A DNA stretch of 26,440 bases from Stentor coeruleus (lineage: Eukaryota > Ciliophora > Heterotrichea > Heterotrichida > Stentoridae): the NCBI GenBank assembly GCA_001970955.1, contig MPUH01001006.1, forward strand, positions 1-26,440, in the 5' to 3' direction. Shown piece by piece: positions 1-9,500 of this stretch (position 1 is its first letter; each line of letters starts with the position of its first letter). The notes under the pieces were generated by a model that saw only the letters and a list, made by a program, of their open reading frames with translations, was not told the DNA's origin and searched no databases. The position numbers were made by a program, and so were the translations under genes.

Positions 1-15
1 TTTTTTTTGTTTTAG
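1..15 (+). other. Possible intron 3' end at the window edge
   Basis: The first 15 bases are a T tract ending in TTTTAG, and the channel reading frame opens directly after the TAG. Homology to the paralogous gene at 2160-5762 already runs through the codons just upstream of base 67, so the protein does not begin inside this window. The simplest reading is that TAG is an intron acceptor (heterotrich introns are typically 15-16 bases) and the donor lies off the window. The tract lacks an obvious branch adenine. A true in-frame stop, which would make this gene a fragment, is the alternative. Confidence 0.35.
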
Positions 16-1416
16 ATTGGGATTTATCAAAATTCTGAAATATATTTTGGAAATCGTATAAATAAATTGCCAATAATAGAAGCAAGTAATTATAACCGAA
101 TTGCTTTTCAATATTTTTCATCTAATGAAGGAGAAAAATTTCCACTTAAAATAAAGCAAATACTATTTTTACTGCCTTTTGGAATAGGATTGAATGCAAG
201 TAAAGAATTGATTAGTGCTATTATTTTATGTAAAAATTTTGAAATCTTTAGAACTGAATTTATACATCATCTAATCAATAAAAGATGGGAAGAAATATCA
301 AATTATGTGTATTTATATACTATATTATTGTGGAGGAATTTGCTTATTATTTATTTCGTTATAGAAAGTGATTCATACATTTTTTCTTGTTTTGCTTTGC
401 TTATAAATGCTATACTTTTAGTATGGGAAGCATTTCAATTTGAAGCTGAAGGTAGAATATGCTTTAAAGATAGTATGAATGTTTTTGATTTTATTCGTTT
501 TTTATTTACAGTAGTTTATTTACTATGGCATTTATTTAGCATTGAGTATTCTTTGCTGACATGGATTATGATAGCATTTAATTTATTAAGAGGCCTTACA
601 GGCTTTAGAGCTTTCAGCAATACAAGATATTTTATAAGGTTGATACAAATGTGCATTATAAGAATTAAAGACTTTTTTATTATATTTATTTATGCCACAT
701 TGTCCTTAGGACTGATGAATTCAATTTCAACACATGAAAGTTTTAATTATTATTCTATCTGGTCTTCTCCTTTTGGAATAATAGTTGGGAAAACTGATTC
801 TTTTTACGAGACTAATTTTATTCAGTCAATCACATATATTATAGCTGTTACTACGAATATGATTATTATGCTCAATATGATAATTTCTATTTTAGGTGAC
901 GTATTTGATGAGTTTCAATTAAATGCAGAAATATATAACTATACTGAAATGGCTCAAGTTATTTTAGAAACTGAGCAAATCATATCATATTTAGGTTCTA
1001 TTGAAAATTACAAATACTTACATATTTGTATTTACGCATATGAAGTAACAGGAACTGAATGGAAAGGAAGGACAATAGATATGCGTGATTATTTAAAAGA
1101 TGAATTTTTTAAAAAATATCTAAAACCTTCACTAGATGAAAATCATAAGCAGATAAGTGAAGAAGTAAAAAATGTCAGTGAAGAAGTAAAAACTGTTAAA
1201 ATTATTGAAAATAAAGTTCGAGTCATTAGTGAAGAAATGAAAACTGTCTGTGAAGAAATAAAGGGTGTTAAAAATATTGAAAATAAAGTCCAAGTTATCA
1301 GTGAAAAAGTTAAGACTAGCATTAGTAATCTTAATAATAGAGTTGAGGATATGGAAAAAAATATTTCTAATATTCAAGGAAGCATTGAATTACTTCCGAA
1401 AATCCTCAATAAATAA
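16..1416 (+). CDS. TRP-like ion channel, C-terminal part (5' truncated by window edge)
   Basis: This is the 3' part of a cation-channel gene, about 466 residues. The frame is open from base 16; the first possible bacterial-type start (TTG at 67) is not credible in a eukaryote. Six hydrophobic segments lie between about 295 and 900, with a pore-loop region near 755-800 (SPFGIIVGK) and an S6-like helix containing NMIIMLNMIISILGDVFDEF, the TRP/Ion_trans pattern. Segments such as EIFRTEFIHHLINKRW and FSNTRYFIRLIQ match the channel half of the neighbouring gene at 2160-5762 (EIFRTKFIQTILTHKW, FNETRYIIQLLV), so the two are paralogues. By analogy the missing N-terminus would carry WD40 repeats; that is inference. 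After S6 comes a roughly 110-residue coiled-coil tail with internal repeats, absent from the paralogue. The gene ends at TAA. Ion selectivity cannot be read. Confidence 0.8.
   Translation: MGIYQNSEIYFGNRINKLPIIEASNYNRIAFQYFSSNEGEKFPLKIKQILFLLPFGIGLNASKELISAIILCKNFEIFRTEFIHHLINKRWEEISNYVYLYTILLWRNLLIIYFVIESDSYIFSCFALLINAILLVWEAFQFEAEGRICFKDSMNVFDFIRFLFTVVYLLWHLFSIEYSLLTWIMIAFNLLRGLTGFRAFSNTRYFIRLIQMCIIRIKDFFIIFIYATLSLGLMNSISTHESFNYYSIWSSPFGIIVGKTDSFYETNFIQSITYIIAVTTNMIIMLNMIISILGDVFDEFQLNAEIYNYTEMAQVILETEQIISYLGSIENYKYLHICIYAYEVTGTEWKGRTIDMRDYLKDEFFKKYLKPSLDENHKQISEEVKNVSEEVKTVKIIENKVRVISEEMKTVCEEIKGVKNIENKVQVISEKVKTSISNLNNRVEDMEKNISNIQGSIELLPKILNK
1192..1335 (+). repeat. Tandem 72-base (24-residue) repeat in the channel coiled-coil tail
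   Basis: Two in-frame copies begin at about 1192 and 1264. Each encodes a heptad-like unit around V-K-x-I-E-N-K-V-x-V-I-S-E. A shorter related motif (SEEVK) precedes them at about 1156-1190. Period and phase keep the coiled coil in register, which suggests tail lengthening by local duplication. Confidence 0.7.
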
Positions 1417-2159
1417 TTATTAGGTTATCTTAAATTTTTACGCAGAAAACAACTTTTTAAAGCAGAATCAGAGGTGTAATTTTGAGGTTCGTTTTAAAAA
1501 TGTTTTAAATAAGTTCTGATGTTTTTATCTTAATTTTAACGTCTAATCCCGCAGGCTTAATTAATTGTTTCATGGGATTTTTGTAGATGTGATATTTTTA
1601 ATACTATAACCAAAATATTTTATTTTTATAGTTATTTAAAGTGTATAAAGATGAATTTTTTTTTGCAATATCTATCTTACACTTAAAATTTTTTTTTTTT
1701 TCAATCTTGAGATACTTATTCAATTACTTTTATCAAATATATTTAGTTATTTGAAATTTTCATGATTTTGACCTTGATATTAATTTATACTAGTTATTTT
1801 ATTAATATGAAAAGTAAAAAACAAAAACTAAAACTTATTTCAAGTTCAAAGATGATTTAAATCCAAATTTGAAATTATGAAAAATTCCAGACAAATACCT
1901 AACCATTTTCAAAAAGTCAAAATTTCTCCAATCAAGCGATTCTCTACAAAAAACTACTCAAAAGATCAAAGATAATCATCATAGCCCACAGCCGGATCTC
2001 TGCAAGCCAAAGATAAGCATGCGAATATCTAAACTACCATGAAAATTAATTCATCTTTTCTTTAAGTTTTTAAAGCATCACTAACATCTCAAACTTTACC
2101 AATAAAAAATTTTTCCAAATAATCTAATTATCATTTTTAACTAAATCCTCATCTCTAAA
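1417..2159. other. Intergenic region between two convergent channel genes
   Basis: This 743-base AT-rich stretch lies between two 3' ends. I see no gene, tRNA or repeat. Up to about 1800 the plus strand is mildly G-rich and T-rich. From about 1860 it becomes C- and A-rich, as expected for the 3' flank of the minus-strand gene. Both transcription terminators or poly(A) regions must lie here, but no signal can be named. Confidence 0.6.
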
Positions 2160-5100
2160 TTACTTACTAAGATTTTTCAAGAATTTTTTAATAGCCTTGA
2201 TATTTTTCGCTAACTCATCAGTAACATTAGTAGATGACTCCGGCTCACAAAGTTGCAAATACTTCTTTTTCCCCTCGCTTTTATTAGTCAAAACAGTTTC
2301 GACCTCCAACAGCATTTTAGCGATTTCAATAAAATCTGCAACTTCCGATCTTTCCCTAACCCTACTAAAAGTTTCTCCCATAAGGGCAATGAGCATATTT
2401 AATAAAACAATCACATTCAACACACTCATAAACATAAAAATCACCCAACTTAATCCATCAAAACCATCAGTCTCGAAATCCCCAAGATTCATCATAAATG
2501 ATATTTTTAATTCTTCAGTAAAAGATTTATTTTGTCTTTGGACCATAAATATCATACTAAAACTTATAGTCGAATATGTCAACAATATAATAAAACTTCT
2601 CATATCCTTTAAAACATTAACCAAAAGCTGAATTATATACCTAGTTTCATTGAAAAGTCTAAAAAAAGATATACCCCTTGATAAACTTATAATCATTAAT
2701 AAAGTCATACAATGTTCTTTTTGTTCATGATTTGTATAATAAGCAATTGCATAACTAATTAATATAAGCAATCTTGCGATATCGAAATAATTCCATATAT
2801 CTCTCCAAAAAAGTGAAAAAGCTTGATACATTTGTACAACATCATATACTGATAACAACCCTCCAACAATTAAAAATGATATAAGTCCTTTAAGATTTTC
2901 ATACATAAAAATCAGATAACATGATAAAACTAATAAATAAAGGCAATAGCATATCGCTTGTATAGCTTGATATTTTTTCAACTTCCCCCATTTATGTGTA
3001 AGAATTGTCTGAATAAACTTAGTTCTAAATATTTCTTTGTTAGGGCATTTTAATAAGCTTTCAATAAATGAAATACTTTCATCACACCCATTTTCTATAT
3101 TCATTCTTATCGAACTCACATATACCACAATAGGAACTTTTTCTCCTGAGTTTTCTTCATCTTCATCATCATCATTTTCATCATTATCCGCATCAAAATT
3201 ACATATGATAGTTTTATTGTTTAGTATACTATCACTATTATTAGAATCTCTTGGGGTTCTTGGGGTTCTTGGAGTTTTTGGGATTTGTAATAATAAAGGT
3301 TCATTTATATTCCTTATATTAGCCAATGTTATGTTTTTTTCAAACTGAATTTTTTGAGCTATTGTCCCAGCATCATTAGGGAAAAAGTTTTCTCTAACTG
3401 GATTTACAGTGTTTGAAAAGACTACAATAGGTAAATCTCTAATATCTGCGAATTTAGGGAAATCTTCAATTAAACATTTGTTGAAAATTGAATTATAGAA
3501 TTTATGCAATTGACTATGTCCTTGAAGGTTAAGTTTGATGAGTACATCTTCATTAAGAAAGCTTAAAGAATGCATATTTCGTTGAAGTAAACTTTTCGTA
3601 CAATCAAACAGAATGTTAAGTGCTTTTTGGTATTTTTTATATGTAATCAAAGAAAAAGGGTCAGTGAAATAACATGGAGTCAAACTAGCAGAGTCTTGGA
3701 TACTTGATTTTATATGCCTATACATGTTTGTATAAGCATAAAAATACATTGTATTAAATTGATAAGGTAATACCGCCCAGTCATTCCAGATCGGATTATA
3801 AACTACTTTTTCTCCTTTTAAAACTTTTAGTAAATAATCCATATACTCATATTTATCCTGCATTACAGGGCCAATAACATCAAGTTTACTCGAAAGCATC
3901 GGTGAATAAAGAACTTTTATCTGCTCCATATCAGCAAAAGCCATCAACTTGTTATTTTTACTCATGCAAAATATCAAAGGCTCAATATTCACCCCAGTCC
4001 TAAATACTTTAGCATATGCTCTAAGATTCCAATATATCATAGTCCCATCATTAGAAACACTAATCAAATGATTAGTCTTATCAACAATAACATTAAGTAT
4101 AGATGATGAATGAGAATCTAAAGATATCAACATTTGCTTATCTCTCCAAGCCCAGATTTTTATTGTGCAATCTTTACTTCCTGATACAATTTTATTCCCT
4201 TCTCTAGTTTGTGTAATACAAGTTATAGGAAGGGTATGACCTTCAAGTTTATAAGCAGAGTTTGGGTTTTGAATATTCCAAACTATAATTTTTTTATCGT
4301 TGCCTCCAGTTGCAAACATACTCGATCCTTTTAAGTGTACCTGACAGTTGATTTTACCTTCATGACCTTTAAACCTTTGTATAATACTATAATTTTTAAG
4401 GTCATAAACGTAAATATAACTATTTTCACTTGATATTGTTGTTATATAAAGTCCATTTTCATCAGCAGCGAAACTTGACAACGACACTTTCCGGCTGATT
4501 TTTATACTATTAATATGATTTGTTTGTATATTCAAAAAAAGTATCTCATAACCATTACATAAAGCTAATAAATCTTTTTCTTGTATATAAAGCATAACTT
4601 TATTTAATTCCCTATCACTGACAAAAATTTCATTAGGTATTTCGTTTGAGTTTATATTCCACATTTTAATATATTTCAAGTCTTCCATGTATATAATCAC
4701 TGGTTGGTCACCATAAAATACAAAGTTGTTCACATTACAAAGGAGGGACCTTGATGATTTTCGTATAGGGAAAATGAATTTTGCTATTTTAGAATCATGA
4801 CCATAAGTTGTGACATGGCTTATAGAAGCATCAACATAAAAATTCACAATTTCTCCATGGTGGACTGGTATATGTATTATCTGTTCAGACATAGCATCAA
4901 TAATAGCGATTTTCCCATCACTATTAGAAGTAATTATATATTTTTCATCATTAGTCATATACAATTGTGAAGGATAAGCTTGCAATTGGAACTTATTCGT
5001 AAGTTTAAGATTCAATGTAAATAAATAAATCCAATTTGTAGCTGAAGCTAAAACAGATTTACTACTTCTTGAGTATTTAACTAAAGTAGCACTTTCAGGC

Positions 5101-5762
5101 AAATCATATGAAAAACAGTCTCCATTTGAGTTGATTTTTTCTATTTTCCCTGATTTGTGAGATAAAAGCCAGTCACCTTGAGAGTATTTAAAAGTACTGA
5201 ATTCTCCTTTATAGAGTATATTTATAAGGTTGTCATTGATTTCTTCTTTTAAGTCTATTGATATTATACTATCAGAACATAAAGTGTATAATAATCTTGT
5301 GTTTATATCACATGATATTATGCGGATGCTATTGCAAGGAATGGTTATTTTTCTTAAGATTTCTAAGGTGTTGATTTTTAACTCAAAAACACAAACTTTC
5401 GAACTGCAGTACAAATAATTTAACTTAGGGTCTATTACAAGTTTGTTGATTTTGACGTCTGGGATGTTTTTTGTTAGTATTTCATCGGTTTCTGAGCAGG
5501 TCTTACAGATGTTACTCGCACCACAGAGGAAAATACTATTTTTACCGTCGGGGAGGATAAGCGCTTCACGTATTTTATACCCAGTGTCGAGGTATACGGG
5601 GAAAACACTTTCGAAACGTGATTTGATTCTTCTCATGATTTTGTTGATACTCCCGATGTTTTTAGAATCGATAGGGGCTGCTAGTTCTATTCCCCCACTT
5701 CCGATTGAGCCGTATTTTTTGATCTTTGGTTTTGGAGTGTTGTCATCATAGGTTTCTTCCAT
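2160..5762 (-). CDS. WD40-repeat/TRP-like cation channel fusion protein
   Basis: This is a complete 1200-residue protein in one open frame (ATG at 5762, stop TAA at 2160). Residues about 60-580 are WD40 repeats; the clearest blades carry GHEGKINC, GGNDKKIIVWN, GHTLPITC, GSKDCTIKIWAW and SNDGTMIYWN. The length allows two propellers, the first degenerate. A linker follows, with a TPRTPRTPR run near residue 832 and an acidic stretch near 864. Six hydrophobic segments at about 927-1140 form an Ion_trans/TRP-like domain. A pore loop near residue 1092 contains NLGDFE, resembling the GD-type filter of TRPV channels, and S6 contains LLNMLIALMGETF. A short charged tail ends the protein. WD40 propellers bind proteins, so this may be a channel tethered to a cytoplasmic partner. 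It is convergent with its paralogue at 16-1416. Gating and permeant ion are unknown. Confidence 0.8.
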   Translation of the reverse strand: MEETYDDNTPKPKIKKYGSIGSGGIELAAPIDSKNIGSINKIMRRIKSRFESVFPVYLDTGYKIREALILPDGKNSIFLCGASNICKTCSETDEILTKNIPDVKINKLVIDPKLNYLYCSSKVCVFELKINTLEILRKITIPCNSIRIISCDINTRLLYTLCSDSIISIDLKEEINDNLINILYKGEFSTFKYSQGDWLLSHKSGKIEKINSNGDCFSYDLPESATLVKYSRSSKSVLASATNWIYLFTLNLKLTNKFQLQAYPSQLYMTNDEKYIITSNSDGKIAIIDAMSEQIIHIPVHHGEIVNFYVDASISHVTTYGHDSKIAKFIFPIRKSSRSLLCNVNNFVFYGDQPVIIYMEDLKYIKMWNINSNEIPNEIFVSDRELNKVMLYIQEKDLLALCNGYEILFLNIQTNHINSIKISRKVSLSSFAADENGLYITTISSENSYIYVYDLKNYSIIQRFKGHEGKINCQVHLKGSSMFATGGNDKKIIVWNIQNPNSAYKLEGHTLPITCITQTREGNKIVSGSKDCTIKIWAWRDKQMLISLDSHSSSILNVIVDKTNHLISVSNDGTMIYWNLRAYAKVFRTGVNIEPLIFCMSKNNKLMAFADMEQIKVLYSPMLSSKLDVIGPVMQDKYEYMDYLLKVLKGEKVVYNPIWNDWAVLPYQFNTMYFYAYTNMYRHIKSSIQDSASLTPCYFTDPFSLITYKKYQKALNILFDCTKSLLQRNMHSLSFLNEDVLIKLNLQGHSQLHKFYNSIFNKCLIEDFPKFADIRDLPIVVFSNTVNPVRENFFPNDAGTIAQKIQFEKNITLANIRNINEPLLLQIPKTPRTPRTPRDSNNSDSILNNKTIICNFDADNDENDDDEDEENSGEKVPIVVYVSSIRMNIENGCDESISFIESLLKCPNKEIFRTKFIQTILTHKWGKLKKYQAIQAICYCLYLLVLSCYLIFMYENLKGLISFLIVGGLLSVYDVVQMYQAFSLFWRDIWNYFDIARLLILISYAIAYYTNHEQKEHCMTLLMIISLSRGISFFRLFNETRYIIQLLVNVLKDMRSFIILLTYSTISFSMIFMVQRQNKSFTEELKISFMMNLGDFETDGFDGLSWVIFMFMSVLNVIVLLNMLIALMGETFSRVRERSEVADFIEIAKMLLEVETVLTNKSEGKKKYLQLCEPESSTNVTDELAKNIKAIKKFLKNLSK

Positions 5763-6551
5763 TTATTTTAAAGGACTTTTAGGTTTTTGACTATGGGTGT
5801 ATGACGATGTTATAAGTTAGGATTAGAATCAAAGGGTGATGGAATTTGTATTGGATTTTTGACTAGAAAAATATTGTTTGACTTGGGTAAAAAATTGTAT
5901 TTTTTATGATGAAGAGAAGATTGGGAGAAGATTTTTATTGGGAAGGGTTAGAAAAGTATAGGATTAGTAATTGCTAGTATTGATAAAGGGTGATTTTGGT
6001 AGTAAAAAAAGTTTGATTTTTTGGTTTATAATAGAATTTATAAGGCTAGAGGCAGATGATATAGTTTGTATAAGCAAAAAATCATAGCTAAGGCAAGTTT
6101 ATCTAGAAATTGAATTGGTATGATAAAGGTAAGAATTAATAAAAATTGTTATAAGCCCAATCCTGTTATCAAAAAAATTAGCTAAGTCAGTCTAGATTTT
6201 ATATAAAAACCATATACTTTTCTATAAAACCTTCTTTTAATCCTCGAGCCTCCTAACAAAACCTATCAAATCTCTGATTTATACTAAATATTGTTATAAG
6301 CCCAATCCTGCTATCAAAAAAACAACTAAATCAGTCTATTTTTTAACAAAAAACATATACTTTTCAATAAAATCCTAATTTAACCCTTCCAAATTCCTAT
6401 CAAAAGCCAACCCACACAAACATAAAATCCCCTCACAACCTTTTAAAACCTAATCACAATTCTAAATAAAAAACCCTCATAAAAATTTAATCATCATCAA
6501 AATTCATTAACTAAAATCTTATACCACATTAAATCTAATTATAAACTCAAC
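5763..6551. other. Intergenic region with a strong skew flip
   Basis: This region lies between two minus-strand genes. Bases 5763 to about 6130 (5' flank of the channel gene) are G-rich and C-poor on the plus strand: I count 30 G and 3 C in 5821-5940. Bases from about 6180 to 6551 (3' flank of the cyclase gene) are the reverse: 36 C and 1 G in 6361-6480. The flip sits near 6130-6180, at the start of a two-copy direct repeat. No reading frame looks coding. Confidence 0.7.
6145..6407. repeat. Two-copy imperfect direct repeat, period 145 bases
   Basis: Copy 1 starts at 6145 and copy 2 at 6290; each is about 118 bases. The copies share long blocks such as ATTGTTATAAGCCCAATCCTG, ATCAAAAAAA, CATATACTTTTC and CCTATCAAA, with scattered substitutions and small indels. 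The divergence argues for a real, old duplication rather than an assembly error. It lies in the 3' flank of the cyclase gene. Confidence 0.75.
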
Positions 6552-9500
6552 CTAAGCATTCCTAATAAAATAACAAGGTATAAACTTGTCCAATGTTTGT
6601 ATCTTCACATCCTTATTAAAAATAAACTCAAAACTATAATTCGGATCTTTTTCTAACACATTCTTCGTATTCTCACTAACATTAACAAACCCAGGTTGTC
6701 CATTACTTTCCATTTTATTAGCAATAAGTACATCCCTACCCCAAATATCATATCTAACAGTATTCGTCCCTATTACCCCAGCAATAACTTCTCCAGTATG
6801 TATGCCAATCCTCATATTTAAATCAATACCTTGTATTTCATTTTCTTCATTAATAATATCAACCATACTCTGAGCCATTTTAACAACATTATAACATTCA
6901 ACAACAGGATCTCTAGATTTATTCCCACTATACCCAAGGACAACATAACAATCTCCAATAGTATGAACTTTATATACATCATATTCAATACACATTTTAT
7001 CAAATCTAGTAAAAAACTGTGACAACATCAAAACAACTTCTTCAGGACTTTTATTAGAACTCCAATTAGTAAACCCAACAATATCAGCATATAAAATAGT
7101 AACTTCTATAAGCCTATCAGTTTCAGCAATATCATTTTGTAAAGCTTCTAAAACATGAGGTGGCATCATCTGTGCGAGAAGTTTTTCAGTTTCTTTGATT
7201 TCTTTATTAGCTAAAAGGTTTAGATTATAATTGACTCTATGTTTTTTGCCTTGTATGTATACAGCAAGGAAGTTTATACCTGAAAAACAAGCGACAAGTA
7301 AAAGATTTGTGATGTTTAAATAATTGTCTGGAGAATATGGGGCTAAAACTGCCCATGGAATAAATACACAAAGATTAGCACAGACTATAAGAAAAAGACT
7401 TGCCCCACTTGAATGAGTTAATATAAGGATTATATACATGATTTCTAAAGCAGTCAGATCTGGAGGGGTATTTGTTGAGTATATCAGCCCAAATAAAGCA
7501 ATTATAAGCATACATAGTAGGACGAATAATATAGCTAAAGGATATAACATGTGCATATAAATAATATGATGAAGTAAGAGGATAATAGCAATTGATATAA
7601 CAACTGCTCCACGACCAAGGATTATTGGCAAATTAGAATAGTTGCTTAAGTAAAAATAAGAAACTAAAGATAAAAGAAGGTTGATACAATATGCTACTAA
7701 TGCTATGAGTAATGATAAAAGTACCATACGACTATTTGTCCCAAGTCGATTATATCTAAAATCCTTCTCACGTTCTGATTCATTAAATTTTATCATACAC
7801 CATGATGATGTAGATATCAAAGCGGTATCCGCACGTTCAAGTCTATCATGAAATACATTATGATAAGTTTCATAAAGACTTGATCTTTTAGCACTACGGA
7901 TGCTACTATTATGAGAATACATACTAAGGATTTTTGATGTATGTGATGATCCAGGGCCTCCAGCAATATCTGATGAGTTTTCTAATAAGATTTCTTTTAT
8001 TATATAAGTATCAAGATTTCCTTTACCTTTAGCTTCAACGGTATTTGGTGTAAAAAAGATTTCAGGGTTGCTTTTTATATAATCATAAGTACTTAGGGTT
8101 ATTTGGATTGCGTTATGTTCTTCTAAAGTTGAACACATTCTTGAAGCTGTGTTTATTGTATCACCTACTAATGAAAATTGAGGCTTATGATAACCTACAA
8201 CACCTGCTATGACAGGTCCGGTATTGATGCCGATTTTTACATTAAGCCAGTTTCCATTTGTTAGACGTATAGTTTTTACTTCTTGGAGCATAGAAAAAGC
8301 TAACTCGGTCACCCGTCTTGTATGATGAATTCGTTGTATTGCTAAAGGGAGTTCTTGGTCGCTATCGTTTAATCCTGCACATGCCATGTAAGTTTTACCT
8401 ACTGTTTCGATTTTGGTCACACCGGTACTTTCGCAGAGCCTGTCAAAAATTTTAAAAAGGGAATCAAGGAAAATACGTAATTCACGAGGTTTGTAATCTG
8501 TGCAGATGCTTTCGAAGTCACAAATATCACAGAATAATACTGTAACTTCATCTTGAGTTTCAGCGATATATCTAACACCTTCACGGACTCTGTTTTTAAC
8601 AAAAGGTGGCAAGAGAAGGGATAATATGTTTTGATTACGCTCAACACCAGCGTTAGATATGTTCATAAGCCGATATTCAGTCCTTTTGTATATTTCTAGA
8701 TAATAACCTACAATTGCTGATGTTACTGATATAGCAATTGTTAATATTACATAACCGATTATTAAAATCGTATATTCCCGTGTCCCGTCGTTAAACTCAA
8801 TATTTAATGATACAACAACAAGGACAACATTCAAAAAAATTAGCATAGTTAAATTAAGCCAATCCACACAAAGGAGAACATAAGAAACTGATGGGATAAG
8901 CGATGTTGCTAAAATACTAGTACTTCTAAACCCGACCTCAAGGGCGAATTTCGTTAGCAAACCTAAAAAAATGCTCCCGAGTATATAGTATTTAAAATAT
9001 ATTCTGAAATGTTTTGTAAAAATTATAAACACCAACACCCCAAACCCTGCACAAATAATAATCCTTGATAAAGTGTATAAAAACTCTGCATTCATAAGCA
9101 AAGCTGAAAATATTGTCCATGCAATCAGCAACACCCAAACGGCAAAAGCTGTCCATTTAACAGTAAAAAAATTTTCATACAAGAACATTTCTTTATATTC
9201 CTTTTCAATATGCAAAAGATTATACCTCAAGGTTTTCATATTCAAAGAAAACTTCTCATCTTTCGATGTACTTTTCCATATAGAAGAATGCGTATACACC
9301 GAAAGCAATGAGTTTTTATAATCCTCTAACCTGTTATACCCAATCAAATTCGAAGTATTATCACTAAGCAAAAACATAGAATTAGGGAAGAAAAGTTCGC
9401 TATAAAAATGTAAAGCGAAATAAGGTATCACACATATAATCGATGTGCAAAAAATAGTAAACAAAGCAAAAGGACTTGATTTAAGCTCTAATCCTATCCC

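Noticed and set aside
67..1416. TTG at 67 as the start of the channel gene
   Set aside because: A TTG start is not expected in a eukaryotic nuclear gene, and the frame plus homology to the paralogue extend upstream to base 16.
1979..2043. Minus-strand peptide with LIFGLQRSGCGL, resembling a nucleotide-binding P-loop
   Set aside because: About 20 codons only, Cys replaces the essential Lys, it is flanked by stops, and no other GTPase motif is nearby.
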